Shown: positions 28,167-37,089 of the stretch, in pieces | How positions within the stretch are numbered: position 1 is the first letter of the stretch | Layout of the letters: each line of letters begins with the position of its first letter | Source of the DNA: Phycisphaeraceae bacterium | GTDB lineage: Bacteria > Planctomycetota > Phycisphaerae > Phycisphaerales > UBA1924 | Reading direction: 5' to 3' | Assembly: GCA_019636695.1 (NCBI GenBank) | Contig: JAHBXD010000007.1 | Location: 1 to 64,000, forward strand | Length of the DNA: 64,000 nucleotides | The notes under the pieces: model-generated | What the model was told of the DNA's origin: nothing | Database searches by the model: none | What the model saw: only the letters and a program-made list of their open reading frames with translations | Translations under genes and position numbers: made by a program

Positions 28167-28196
28167 AGTATAGGCGAGACGGGGGGAGTCAAGCAA
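28167..28196 (-). promoter_or_regulatory. Candidate sigma-70 promoter of rho
   Basis: On the minus strand TTGCTT (28191-28196) and TATACT (28167-28172) are separated by 18 bases. A start near 28160 would give rho a leader of about 235 bases, compatible with the autoregulated attenuation known for rho in other bacteria. A TTGACT also occurs, but its 14-base spacing is too short. Confidence 0.4.
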
Positions 28197-28340
28197 CCCC
28201 TCTCAACGCATTTCGGCGCTCTCCCCGAAGGGCTTTCCCGGTCTCGGCAGGATGGGCAACCCACCCGGGTTACCCCTGCTTCATTTTCCTTGCGGATGCT
28301 CGTCGTTTCCATAATCCGGACACAGGCCAAAGCCCCAGCC

Positions 28341-28374
28341 CGGGATGAGCGATCGTTCCCGCGCACTCATCCCG
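28341..28374 (-). terminator. Hairpin downstream of fliA
   Basis: CGGGATGAG at 28341-28349 is complementary to CTCATCCCG at 28366-28374, giving a 9-bp stem with a 16-base loop about 30 bases after the fliA stop. There is no U-run, so it may be a weak terminator or an mRNA-stabilising end. Confidence 0.45.
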
Positions 28375-28405
28375 AAGGCCGCCCGGGACAAGGCGTCTGA
28401 ACGGC

Positions 28406-29272
28406 TTATTCCACCGGTTCCAGCTCTCTCATGCGATGCTGCATCTGTGCCTTGAGACGAAGCAGTATCGAACTGTGCATCTGGCTGACGCGACTTTCCG
28501 AGAGGTCGAGGGTCGCCCCGATCTCCTTCATCGTCATGCCTTCATAGTAATACAGGATCAGGATCAGCCGCTCCGCCCTGCTCAGGCCCTTGGTCATCAG
28601 TTCCCGAAGATCGCGGCGCTGTGCCTGGCTGATCGGGCTTGACTGGGCATCATGATTGATGACGTCGATCTCCCGCACATCGCGACCGCCGTCGGAAGGA
28701 AACGCCTTCCGGGTGATGCTGATCGTCGAAACGGGCTGGCCGTCGCGCTTGAACTTCTCGAACTCTTCACCCTGCAGGCCGAGACGATCAGCGACCTGCT
28801 CATCGGTCGGGGCGCAGCCGTTTTCCATGCTGTACCGCTGACGGATCTGCTCGATCTTCGCCGTCCGATGACGAACCAGTCTGGGCACCCAGTCCATCGA
28901 GCGCAGTTCATCGAGGATCGCCCCTCGGATGCGAGGAGCGCAATAGGTCTCGAACTTGACCTTGCGTTCAAGCTCAAACGCGTCGATCGCGTCCATCAGC
29001 CCGAACTGCCCGGCCGACATCAGGTCCTCAACGTCCACCTCATCAGGAAGGCGGGCGTAAATGCGCTCGGCGTTGTACCGCACCAGCGGAAGGTAGCGCT
29101 CGGCCAGATAGTTGCGGATGACCTCGGAACGGGTCGCCGCGTATTCCTTCCAAACCTCTTCGATCGGCATTGCGTCATACGGAGAGCGGGCGCAGGAGTT
29201 TTCGGCCTCGCGCACGGCGTTACGGACACGCGCGGAGGAAATCGCCCTCGATGACGACTTCAGTGATGCCAT
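28406..29272 (-). CDS. fliA: RNA polymerase sigma factor for flagellar genes (FliA/WhiG type)
   Basis: The 288-residue sigma-70 family protein has region 2 (VRYNAERIYARLPDEVDVED, LMSAGQFGLMDAIDAFE, KFETYCAPRIRGAILDELR, SMDWVPRLVR) and region 4 (LSRAERLILILYYYEGMTMK, EIGATLDLSESRVSQMHSS). The SMDWVPR segment and RxSQ/HSS motif are typical of FliA. It should drive late flagellar genes. A good sigma-70 promoter lies upstream at 29357-29384. No anti-sigma FlgM gene is visible in the window. Confidence 0.95.
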   Translation of the reverse strand: MASLKSSSRAISSARVRNAVREAENSCARSPYDAMPIEEVWKEYAATRSEVIRNYLAERYLPLVRYNAERIYARLPDEVDVEDLMSAGQFGLMDAIDAFELERKVKFETYCAPRIRGAILDELRSMDWVPRLVRHRTAKIEQIRQRYSMENGCAPTDEQVADRLGLQGEEFEKFKRDGQPVSTISITRKAFPSDGGRDVREIDVINHDAQSSPISQAQRRDLRELMTKGLSRAERLILILYYYEGMTMKEIGATLDLSESRVSQMHSSILLRLKAQMQHRMRELEPVE

Positions 29273-29356
29273 GGTCGGCTCCTTGACCCTGTCAGGCCGC
29301 CTGCCTCAATCGCAGACGGACGTTTGATTCGACGGCCATCCTTGGCCGGTGCGGGC

Positions 29357-29384
29357 ACTATACCCGCCGTCCGGACGGACGCAA
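29357..29384 (-). promoter_or_regulatory. Sigma-70 type promoter of fliA
   Basis: On the minus strand TTGCGT (29379-29384) and TATAGT (29357-29362) are 16 bases apart. The predicted start, near 29350, leaves a leader of about 78 bases before fliA. A GG/GC pair nearby resembles a sigma-54 site but has an 11-base gap rather than 10. Confidence 0.55.
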
Positions 29385-29398
29385 GCCTCCCTGCCGCA

Positions 29399-29809
29399 TT
29401 ATCCACCGGCCTGAGGAACACCTGTGGATGAATGGTCGATCTCCCCGAATCCCCTCCCCTGCCCGACTTCCGGCAAGGGGTTGTTTGCCTGATGCACGGA
29501 AACGTGCTCGCGCACCACGTGCTCACCCGCCAACCCAACCAGCCACCCCACCACTTGGCAGCACAGCATCGCTCCGATCGCTCGTACCAAGATGGTGTCG
29601 GCCGGGTTGCCTGCGGCAAGGCCGGCCACGATCGCGACGCTGAATGCCGCCAAGGCGATCGAGTTGGAGATAATGCGCGACGGTGCGTGCACGCGGGAAA
29701 CCCCTCTCTCGGGTTCTGGGGCCATGCGACGGGCTTCGTCTCCATCGGACGAGTCCTTGAGCGCCCCAAGCAAAAGTGGCGAAACGGTTCGTGAATATGC
29801 AACGCGCAA
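29399..29809 (-). CDS. Small membrane protein in the flagellar gene region
   Basis: The 136-residue protein has two membrane helices: SNSIALAAFSVAIVAGLAAG and IGAMLCCQVVGWLVGLAGEH. The basic/acidic N-terminus (DSSDGDEARRMAPEPE) and polar C-terminus are likely cytoplasmic. It sits between flhG and fliA on the same strand, so a flagellar link is possible but unproven. The start is uncertain: TTG at 29809 opens the frame and the first internal ATG is at residue 29. No family is recognised. Confidence 0.6.
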   Translation of the reverse strand: MRVAYSRTVSPLLLGALKDSSDGDEARRMAPEPERGVSRVHAPSRIISNSIALAAFSVAIVAGLAAGNPADTILVRAIGAMLCCQVVGWLVGLAGEHVVREHVSVHQANNPLPEVGQGRGFGEIDHSSTGVPQAGG

Positions 29810-30022
29810 ACTTCGCCGTTTGCGAAGCGTTCGTGCGTTTCCGCAAACTGCGCGCCAATACCCGGACCAAAGTCGGGTTATCGGAAAGCCCCTTCGGAGC
29901 GATTCCGTCCGAATCGCAGGTCACGCAGGGGGCCTGATGTCACCTTATCAGAAGGTATTGCGCAAAAATCGCGCTCTCTTCAGAAGAGTCGGGTCTCACG
30001 TGGGGGAATCACGCCTCGAACG

Positions 30023-30970
30023 TCACGCCGGGGACAGTGGCAAGGCGAGTACGCGGGCAAGCGTCATCAACCGTGCGGAAACGGAGTGAACTTCTTGTGA
30101 CACCTCGGTTTGCGCATCTTTAATCGGCCCGCATGCCAGGGCAGGCACCCGCCGGCCTCGCACGGCCTGACGCACGGTGTTCGCAAGCGGGATCCAGCCG
30201 AACAGCGGCACACGCCACCCGAGGAAGCGATCGGCTGTCGCGGCAATTCGCCCATGGACTCGAATCGCCTCGGCTTCGTCGCATGCCTGATTCAGAACCA
30301 GCCCCAGGCGTCGAGTTGAGGCGGCATGTTCAGGAACCGGCGCGCCGGCGAGAACTTTCAGCAGGGCATACGCATCGGCAATCGAAGTCGGCTCGGGTGT
30401 GGCGACCACGGCCGCGGCATCCGCAAATTGCACCAGCTGCAGCACATCAGGGCCGATGCCCGCGCTGGTATCCACTACGAGCACATCGCTGATCGCATCG
30501 AGCGAAGCAAGCGAAGCCAACAGCTTGTGCCGCCCGGCCGGATCGAGCGTCGCGGCTTCTGCGCTGGCGGCAGCGCCAGGTACAAGGGTAAACCCCCATG
30601 CCGTCTCCACGGCGAGATCGGTCAGGTCGGGCATTTCTGCCGACAACAGCGCTTGATCGAGCCGTCGTCGAGGAAGCACGCCGCACAAAACATCGGCATT
30701 GGCCATGCCGAGATCAGCATCGACAAGTGTTGCCCGATGGCCGAGGCGTGCAAACGCCGCCGCAAGGCAAACAGCAAGACAGGACTTTCCTACACCCCCT
30801 TTGCCCGAGGCGACGGTGACCACCATCGCCTTGGGCCGGGCCAGCTGGGCATGGACAACCGGCGGAGCATGGGAATACGCACGGTCTTTCTCGCGCAGCG
30901 CTGAGACGAGCAGGCGCAGGCGTGCGGCCTGATCATCGGGCGTCAGCGCGTGGGCGGTCTGAGGGTGCAT
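30023..30970 (-). CDS. flhG: MinD-like ATPase FlhG
   Basis: FlhG (FleN, YlxH) is the MinD-like ATPase that controls flagellar number together with FlhF. The 315-residue protein has the deviant Walker A ASGKGGVGKSCLAVCLAAA, switch I DADLGMANADVLCGV, and switch II VLVVDTSAGIGPDVLQL. The start at ATG 30970 (MHPQTAHALTPDD) lies 8 bases after the flhF stop, so the two genes are co-transcribed. A longer frame upstream is inside flhF. Confidence 0.93.
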   Translation of the reverse strand: MHPQTAHALTPDDQAARLRLLVSALREKDRAYSHAPPVVHAQLARPKAMVVTVASGKGGVGKSCLAVCLAAAFARLGHRATLVDADLGMANADVLCGVLPRRRLDQALLSAEMPDLTDLAVETAWGFTLVPGAAASAEAATLDPAGRHKLLASLASLDAISDVLVVDTSAGIGPDVLQLVQFADAAAVVATPEPTSIADAYALLKVLAGAPVPEHAASTRRLGLVLNQACDEAEAIRVHGRIAATADRFLGWRVPLFGWIPLANTVRQAVRGRRVPALACGPIKDAQTEVSQEVHSVSARLMTLARVLALPLSPA

Positions 30971-30978
30971 GGGGCGGC

Positions 30979-32454
30979 TCAGCGGGCATGCGCGGGGCGG
31001 ATGGCATCCACGCCGTCGAGAATCAGCCTTGCGAGCCGATCGGCGTCGGCACGCTCGATGTCGTCGGGAACTTCCTGCCCGGTCGTAATGAAACTCAACG
31101 GCAGGCCGATGCGACGAGCGACGTTGAGCACCGGGCCGAGCGTGACGCATTCATCAAGCTTGGTGAACACGACGCTCTGCGGATTCGTCGCAGCGAATCG
31201 CAGGCCGATGCGCTCGAGCACCGCTTCCGAGGCCGTCGAACTCAGCACGAGGTGGGTTTCGTGGGGCGTCGCCGCGGCCAGCAGATCGTGCAGCTCGCCG
31301 ATTCGCGTCGCGTCGTGCTGGCTTCGGCCCGGGGTGTCGATCAGCACCGCATCGGCATCGCCGAAAGCCTCGATCGCCGAGCGCACCTCCTGCGGCGTGG
31401 CAGCGACCTTCAACGGCAGCGCGATGATGTTGGCGTATGTGCGAAGCTGCTCCACCGCGGCGATGCGATACGTATCGCAACTGACAAGACCGATCCGCTT
31501 CCCGTGACGCAGTTTGTAGGCGGCGGCGAGTTTCGCGAGGGTTGTCGTTTTGCCGACGCCCGTCGGGCCGACCAACGCCAGCACGAGCGGCCGGCCGTCG
31601 GGCATCGTGCCCGGGCGAGGGGGCGCCGGGGTGACCGCCAGCCTATGCGCAAGGCGGCGAAGCATCGTCTGTCGAACGATGTCGGGGTCAGCCAGTTCGC
31701 CCGTTGTGAGTTCATCGCGCACTTCACCAACGATGACATCGGCTAGATCGGGCGCGACGCCCTGTTCGAGAAGGCGAAGATAGAGCGCAAAAAGCGACTC
31801 AGGCATCGCCCCGAGATGCAGCGGCGCTTCGGGTGAAGACTGCGGCGCACCGGTATGACCCCTCCCGGCCTGCACGATCGCCTGACGCGAAACCTGAAGC
31901 ACCTGACCCATCATCTTCTTGATCGAGGCCAGTTCTTTCTCAAGAGTGTGGGCGGCCGTGGCATCCACTGGCGCAAGCGGCGCACGCACGGTCAGATGGC
32001 TCAGGTCGTGTGTTTTCGCCGGCGGGGGCGCGGGGTCGATCTCTGGAAACTCCCGGGCGATTCGGGATGGTCGCGCGGGCGGATTCCTTCGCACACGCTC
32101 CGATGTTGCCCTCGCGGTGTCGCGGATGGCCCCATCCGCGCCTGCCATCACCGGCTGGGGGGCAGCGCGCGCGCCCGTGGGCATCTGCACATTCGCCCGC
32201 AATGCAGGCGCGACCTCGTGCCGTGTCGGGGCGCCCGAAGGCGCTGCGACCTTCGGTCGACGTACCTGCACTCCGGTGGCGTCGGCCGTCGCGGTGATCT
32301 CGACCATCTGCCGCGAGCCAAGGCCCATCCACCCGCCGGCCTTGTACGTTCGTGTGTGCAGAATGACCGCTTCAGCACCAAGTTCGCGCTTCACCTCGGC
32401 CAGGGCCTCGGCCATGCTTGGTGCGCGATAGGTCTTGAGGGTCTTGGCGGCCAT
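30979..32454 (-). CDS. flhF: Flagellar biosynthesis GTPase FlhF
   Basis: FlhF is an SRP-type GTPase that places the first flagellar parts, often at the pole. The 491-residue protein has the N-terminal B domain (KTLKTYRAPSMAEALAEVKR, LGAEAVILHTRTY), a variable linker, and the NG domain with G1 GPTGVGKTTTLAKLAAAYKL, G2/G3 SCDTYRIAAVEQL and LIDTPGRSQHD, and G4 VFTKLDE. It is in the flhA-flhF-flhG order typical of many bacteria. Confidence 0.95.
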   Translation of the reverse strand: MAAKTLKTYRAPSMAEALAEVKRELGAEAVILHTRTYKAGGWMGLGSRQMVEITATADATGVQVRRPKVAAPSGAPTRHEVAPALRANVQMPTGARAAPQPVMAGADGAIRDTARATSERVRRNPPARPSRIAREFPEIDPAPPPAKTHDLSHLTVRAPLAPVDATAAHTLEKELASIKKMMGQVLQVSRQAIVQAGRGHTGAPQSSPEAPLHLGAMPESLFALYLRLLEQGVAPDLADVIVGEVRDELTTGELADPDIVRQTMLRRLAHRLAVTPAPPRPGTMPDGRPLVLALVGPTGVGKTTTLAKLAAAYKLRHGKRIGLVSCDTYRIAAVEQLRTYANIIALPLKVAATPQEVRSAIEAFGDADAVLIDTPGRSQHDATRIGELHDLLAAATPHETHLVLSSTASEAVLERIGLRFAATNPQSVVFTKLDECVTLGPVLNVARRIGLPLSFITTGQEVPDDIERADADRLARLILDGVDAIRPAHAR

Positions 32455-32508
32455 CCGTGGCTCTCCGTCATCCTGACGAAACGGGCTTCCAGTGTATCAA
32501 CTCCATCG

Positions 32509-34635
32509 CTAGGCTGCTGCCGCGTGAGGCGGGCTGACCAGCGCCACGGTCTCGACATCCACTCCCGAAGCGACCTCGTTATAGCCCAGCACCGCGACGC
32601 TGGGGATTCGATCCGACAGCATCTGTCGCACGACCGCCCTGACCTGGGGCGACGCGACAACCACGGGATGGTGGCCCCGACCGGTCAGTTTCTCAAGCGA
32701 TTGGGCGACCTGCTGGACAAGCCGCTCGGCCGTGGCCGCAGGCATCGAGAAAACGGTGCCGGCCGGACCGCGGTCGATGTAGGCGTTGATCTGGTCTTCA
32801 AACGCAGGATCGAGAGTGATGCACGCCAGGCGCATCCGCCCTGCGGCATCGGGTGTCGCATAGTGCTGGCAGATGGCCCGGCGCAAGGCATGTCGGACGT
32901 ATTCGACCAGCACATCGTGGTCTTTGGTCTTGGGGGCCCACTCAGCCAGTGCTTCGACGATGGTTTCCATATCGCGGATCGGTACACGCTCACGCAGCAG
33001 GCTCTGCAGGATGCGCTGGACATCGGCAGGCTTGACGATCGCCGGGATGGCCTCCTCAACCAGTTTCGGAGCGCGTTGCTTGAGACCCTCGATGAGATTG
33101 GCGACTTCATCGCGGGTCAAAAGTTCGTCCGCATGCGATTTCACGACTTCGCTCAGGTGCGTGGCGATCACGCTCGTCGGTTCCACCACGGTGTAATTCA
33201 TCGCCTCTGCACGCGACCGGAGCGCAGGCTCGATCCACCATGCCGCCAGGCCGAACGCCGGCTCCTTCGTCGGCTCGCCTTCGATCCGACCCGTGCTCAG
33301 GCCCGCATCCATCGCCAGCAGCAGCCCCGACTTGACGACACCACCCGCCACCGGAACTGACCGAATCTTGAATCGATACTCGTCTGCCCCCAGTTGCACA
33401 TTGTCGCGAATGCGCACCGGCGGCATCACCAGGCCGATCTCCGCCGCGAGTTGCCGCCGAACACCCGAAATCCGTTCGAGCAAATCCCCACCCGCAGCGC
33501 GATCAACCAGCCCGACAAGCCCGTAGCCGACTTCCAGCTCCATCGTGTCGATCTTGAGAAGCGACTCGATCGGCGCCTGCTCCGGCATGCTCGTCGATAC
33601 GGGCGCGTGCTCGCCCTTCGGCAGGTTCTGCGATCGACGCAACCCCCACGCCACAAGGCCGAGGCCCATGGCCGTCGCCGCCAGAGGCACCGTGGGCAGG
33701 GGCGTCAGCGCAAGCGCGCCGATCAACCCCGAGCAGATCACCAGGCCCTTGGGCTGGCTGGTCAGCTGATCCGCCAGTTCATTTCCGACTTCATCCTTCG
33801 ACCCTGATCGCGTGACGATCAGCGCTGCCGCGATCGAAACGACAAGCGCCGGGATCTGCGCTGTCAGCCCGTCGCCGATGGTCAGCTTGGTGAATACTTC
33901 CGCCGTCTGCCCCGCCGGCCAGCCGCGATCAAGAATGCCGATGGCAAAACCCCCGGCGATGTTGATCAGCGTGATGATGATCCCTGCGATTGCATCACCC
34001 CGGACGAACTTGCTCGCACCATCCATCGCACCGAAAAAATCCGCCTCCTGCGAAATTTCCTGTCGCCGGCGTCGCGCTTCGTGTTCGTCGATCACCCCCG
34101 CGTTCAGGTCGCTGTCGATCGCCATCTGCTTGCCCGGCATCGCATCGAGCGTAAACCGCGCAGCGACTTCACTGATCCGCCCTGCACCCTTGGTCACCAC
34201 CATGAACTGCACGATATTCAGGATCAGAAAGATCACCACACCTACAAACAGCGAGTCTCCCGCGACAAACTCGCCGAATGCACTGATGATGTTCCCCGCC
34301 ACGCCCATCGCTTCCTGCGGAGACGCGGCGTCCGCCGTCAGAATCAACCGCGTGCTCGCGACATTCAGCGTCAGGCGAAGCAGCGTCACTCCGAGCAGCA
34401 GCGACGGAAACACGCTGAAATCCAGCGGGCGGCTCATGTACATCGTCGTCAGCAGCACCAGCACCGCCAGCGAGATGTTGATCGTGATCAGCATGTCCAG
34501 CACCACCGGCGGCAGCGGCACCAGCAGCACGAACAGCAGCAGCACAAACCCGATCGGCGCAATCACACCCCGGTGTCGACGGATGCGCTCCATCCACAGC
34601 GCCATGCCGGAGGTATTCAGCCGCGGTTCCGCCAC
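32509..34635 (-). CDS. flhA: Flagellar export gate protein FlhA
   Basis: FlhA is the main export-gate membrane protein of the flagellar type III system. The 708-residue protein has about eight N-terminal membrane helices, the FHIPEP motif (ARFTLDAMPGKQMAIDSDLN), and a C-terminal cytoplasmic domain (RIRDNVQLGADEYRFKIRSV, VVEPTSVIATHLSEVVKSHA). The start is GTG at 34635 with AAGGAA just upstream. A candidate -24/-12 promoter lies very close (34651-34668), so the true start may be the ATG 10 codons inside. Confidence 0.96.
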   Translation of the reverse strand: MAEPRLNTSGMALWMERIRRHRGVIAPIGFVLLLFVLLVPLPPVVLDMLITINISLAVLVLLTTMYMSRPLDFSVFPSLLLGVTLLRLTLNVASTRLILTADAASPQEAMGVAGNIISAFGEFVAGDSLFVGVVIFLILNIVQFMVVTKGAGRISEVAARFTLDAMPGKQMAIDSDLNAGVIDEHEARRRRQEISQEADFFGAMDGASKFVRGDAIAGIIITLINIAGGFAIGILDRGWPAGQTAEVFTKLTIGDGLTAQIPALVVSIAAALIVTRSGSKDEVGNELADQLTSQPKGLVICSGLIGALALTPLPTVPLAATAMGLGLVAWGLRRSQNLPKGEHAPVSTSMPEQAPIESLLKIDTMELEVGYGLVGLVDRAAGGDLLERISGVRRQLAAEIGLVMPPVRIRDNVQLGADEYRFKIRSVPVAGGVVKSGLLLAMDAGLSTGRIEGEPTKEPAFGLAAWWIEPALRSRAEAMNYTVVEPTSVIATHLSEVVKSHADELLTRDEVANLIEGLKQRAPKLVEEAIPAIVKPADVQRILQSLLRERVPIRDMETIVEALAEWAPKTKDHDVLVEYVRHALRRAICQHYATPDAAGRMRLACITLDPAFEDQINAYIDRGPAGTVFSMPAATAERLVQQVAQSLEKLTGRGHHPVVVASPQVRAVVRQMLSDRIPSVAVLGYNEVASGVDVETVALVSPPHAAAA

Positions 34636-34650
34636 GTGTCTTCCTTACTT

Positions 34651-34668
34651 CAGCAAGTTCCGGTCCGG
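34651..34668 (-). promoter_or_regulatory. Candidate sigma-54 (-24/-12) promoter of flhA
   Basis: On the minus strand CCGGACCGGAACTTGCTG has GG (34665-34666) and GC (34653-34654) exactly 10 bases apart and a perfect TTGCT -12 block. The predicted start is near 34641, only 6 bases before the annotated GTG and inside the ribosome site, which is awkward. It is supported by the presence of the flagellar sigma-54 activator. Confidence 0.4.
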
Positions 34669-34786
34669 CCGACTGTCCCGGGGCGCACACCGCAGCCGAG
34701 GCCTCCCGCACACCGCGGCACAGCCCGCGAAAACTTCCGCCTGATCTCCCGCATGCGCACGTCCTCAGCCCTCCTGTCATTACTCC

Positions 34787-35857
34787 TCATGCGGCCGCCG
34801 CCTGCTCGGTTCGATACACATACGCCAGCACTTCCGCGACCGCTTCATACATGTCCTGCGGAATCTCCCGACCGACCTCCACGCCGAAGAACAGCGCGCG
34901 GGCCAGCGGAGGGCGCTCCACGATCGGCACCGCATGCGCTGCCGCAACCTGCCGCACCCGCAGCGCCATCAGGTCAGCGCCCTTGGCCACGACCTTGGGC
35001 GCCCGCATCGACTCCTGGTCATACCGCAGCGCCACGGCGAAGTGCGTCGGGTTGGTCACCACCACGTCGGCCCTGGGCACCGCGCTCTGAATGCGCTGCA
35101 TCGCGATCTGCATCGACATCTGCAACCGCCGTTTCTTGACCTGCGGGTCGCCTTCCATGCTCCGGCGCTCGTCTTTCACTTCGTGCTTGGTCATACGCAG
35201 ATCGCGCTGGTGCTGCCAACGCTGATAGACAATGTCAATGATCGCCAGCACTACCAGCACAACCAGCAGCCACGCCGCGAGCTCCAGCAGCAGCCCCAGC
35301 ACCAGGTACAACCCCTGCGCCGCCCCCAGCCGAGGAACCGCGGCAAGTTCTTCCGCGTGGCCGCGCCCGACCAGCCACGCGATCAAAAGCACGAGCAGCA
35401 ACTTCAGCGCGTTGATCCCGCTCTTGGTCGCGTTGCGAAGCCCGAAGATCTTCTTCAGCCCGCTGATCGGGTTGATTTTCGACAGGTTCGGCTTCAGAGG
35501 CTTGGTCGTAAACAACGGCCCCACCTGCGAAAACTGCGACAACACCGTCGCCGCCAGCACAATCGCGACCACCGGCAACAGCACCAGTCCTCCCCGAATC
35601 AGCATCGCCTTCATCGTCCGGGGCAGTTCCGAAGCGTCGAACTGGTTGTGCGCGGCTTCTCCGCTCAACGCGCTCCGCATCATCGCGTGCAGGTCCGAGG
35701 CCAGCGGCCCGCCCAGCACCACCAGCACGATCACGCCCGCCGCAAGGCCGACTGCGGCCGTCAATTCCTGGCTCTTGGCGACCTGCCCACGACGCCGAGC
35801 ATCGCTCAAGCGCTTGATCGTCGGCTTCTCCGTGCGTTCGCCCATGTCATCGGCCAC
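34787..35857 (-). CDS. flhB: Flagellar export switch protein FlhB
   Basis: FlhB switches export from rod/hook to filament substrates after self-cleavage. The 356-residue protein starts with the family motif GERTEKPTIKRLSDARRRGQ, then VAKSQEL, has four membrane helices, and carries the autocleavage motif NPTH in VVVTNPTHFAVALRYD. The C-terminal domain is complete, ending near VLAYVYR. It lies between fliR and flhA. Confidence 0.96.
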   Translation of the reverse strand: MADDMGERTEKPTIKRLSDARRRGQVAKSQELTAAVGLAAGVIVLVVLGGPLASDLHAMMRSALSGEAAHNQFDASELPRTMKAMLIRGGLVLLPVVAIVLAATVLSQFSQVGPLFTTKPLKPNLSKINPISGLKKIFGLRNATKSGINALKLLLVLLIAWLVGRGHAEELAAVPRLGAAQGLYLVLGLLLELAAWLLVVLVVLAIIDIVYQRWQHQRDLRMTKHEVKDERRSMEGDPQVKKRRLQMSMQIAMQRIQSAVPRADVVVTNPTHFAVALRYDQESMRAPKVVAKGADLMALRVRQVAAAHAVPIVERPPLARALFFGVEVGREIPQDMYEAVAEVLAYVYRTEQAAAA

Positions 35858-35873
35858 GATGCTCGCTCCTCCT

Positions 35874-36656
35874 TCACGATCCCAGTTCGCGCAACCAGTG
35901 CGCTAGCACATGCAGCGCGGTCTCGACTTCATCCGCCGCAACTTCCGCGATCGTGCCGACCGCCCACAGCAGCACCGCTAGCCCGCACAGAATCTTCAGC
36001 GGGAACCCGACCGACATGATGTTCAGTTGCGGCATCGTCTTCCCGACAAACGCCATCACCATCAGCACAACCATCAGCATGCCGATCACCGGCAGCGAAA
36101 CACGCAGTGCCAGCTCCGTCCCCGAGGCCAGAAGCGCTACAAGCACATCGAGCGGCGCGTCGGTAAACCCCGCCCCGCCGGCGGGAAGCGTCGCAAACGT
36201 CCCCCCCAGTGAGACGAACAATGTCTCAAGCCCGCCCGCCGCAAGATACCCCGCCGTCGCCATCAGCAGCAGCATCTGCCCCAGGGCATCCGAACTCTCA
36301 TCATCAGGCGAGTACGAGGCTACCAGGTTCAGCGCCATCTGGTGCCCGATCAGAAACCCCGAAGTCTGCAGTAAGAGCAGCGGCGCCGCCGCAATCAGCC
36401 CGATCGCCGCTCCGACAAACACTTCCGAAGCCACCAGCGGCAGCAATGACCACGTATCCAGCGTCGCGTTCCCCGCCCACGTCGAAGGCACCAGCGGATA
36501 AAGCCCTGCCGCCAGCATCACCGTCAGCAGAATCCGCGCCTGCATCGGAATGCCGAGCGAACTGAGCACAGGCGCCACCACCGCCAGCCCCAGCAGCCGA
36601 AACAGCACCAGCATGAACGGCACGACATGCATCAGGATGGGGCCGAGTTCAAGCAT
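35874..36656 (-). CDS. fliR: Flagellar export protein FliR
   Basis: FliR is part of the FliPQR export core. The 260-residue protein has six hydrophobic helices, and matches the family in FMLVLFRLLGLAVVAPVLSS, PMQARILLTVMLAAGLYPLV, and SGFLIGHQMALNLVASYSPD. I use the ATG at 36656 (MLELGPILMHV); an upstream GTG at 36686 has its ribosome site immediately adjacent and is less likely. It is 16 bases before flhB. Confidence 0.93.
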   Translation of the reverse strand: MLELGPILMHVVPFMLVLFRLLGLAVVAPVLSSLGIPMQARILLTVMLAAGLYPLVPSTWAGNATLDTWSLLPLVASEVFVGAAIGLIAAAPLLLLQTSGFLIGHQMALNLVASYSPDDESSDALGQMLLLMATAGYLAAGGLETLFVSLGGTFATLPAGGAGFTDAPLDVLVALLASGTELALRVSLPVIGMLMVVLMVMAFVGKTMPQLNIMSVGFPLKILCGLAVLLWAVGTIAEVAADEVETALHVLAHWLRELGS

Positions 36657-36821
36657 GTCGATGTTCACCACAAACCACGCACACACTCCGGTCCGGCTTC
36701 ACGACGCACAGCGCCGGCCACCGCTTTGCAGAAGTCAACGCGTCTCGGTTCTCAAGAGTGTCGAGCCGCTATAACCACGACCATGCAATACCGAGTGCTC
36801 CTGCCGAGAGTCGCCAACCTT

Positions 36822-37079
36822 CTATACCGCGAACGTAAACAGATCCTGTGCAAACTCCATGAGCCGCTGCGCGATCCAAGGCGCCAGCATCGCCGCCACC
36901 ACCACCATCACTACGATCTTGGGCACTGTCGTCAGCGTCTGGTCCTGAATGCTCGTCACCGACTGAATCAGGCTGATCACCAGCCCCACCAGCATCCCCG
37001 CCCCCAGAATCGGCGCTGCGATCTTCAGCACCACGACCAGCGTCTCGCGAACCAGCATGACCGATGCGTCATCAACCAC
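36822..37079 (-). CDS. fliQ: Flagellar export protein FliQ
   Basis: FliQ is the small subunit of the export core. The 85-residue protein has two membrane helices and the family pattern LVVVLKIAAPILGAGMLVGL, VISLIQSVTSIQDQTLTTVP, and KIVVMVVVAAMLAPWIAQRL. It starts 10 bases after the fliP stop. Confidence 0.95.
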   Translation of the reverse strand: MVDDASVMLVRETLVVVLKIAAPILGAGMLVGLVISLIQSVTSIQDQTLTTVPKIVVMVVVAAMLAPWIAQRLMEFAQDLFTFAV

Positions 37080-37089
37080 GGGCCGCCTC

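Larger units (their letters stand above)
27924..28405. other. rho leader region and fliA 3' flank
   Basis: About 480 bases without a gene. It holds the likely rho promoter (-10 TATACT at 28167-28172 on the minus strand), a roughly 235-base leader of rho mRNA, and the hairpin after fliA at 28341-28374. Confidence 0.5.

Noticed and set aside
29260-29802. Minus-strand open frame of 180 codons overlapping the small membrane protein gene and the fliA start
   Set aside because: It is a frame shadow rich in Arg, Ser and Pro; the alternative frame at 29399-29809 has two clear membrane helices.
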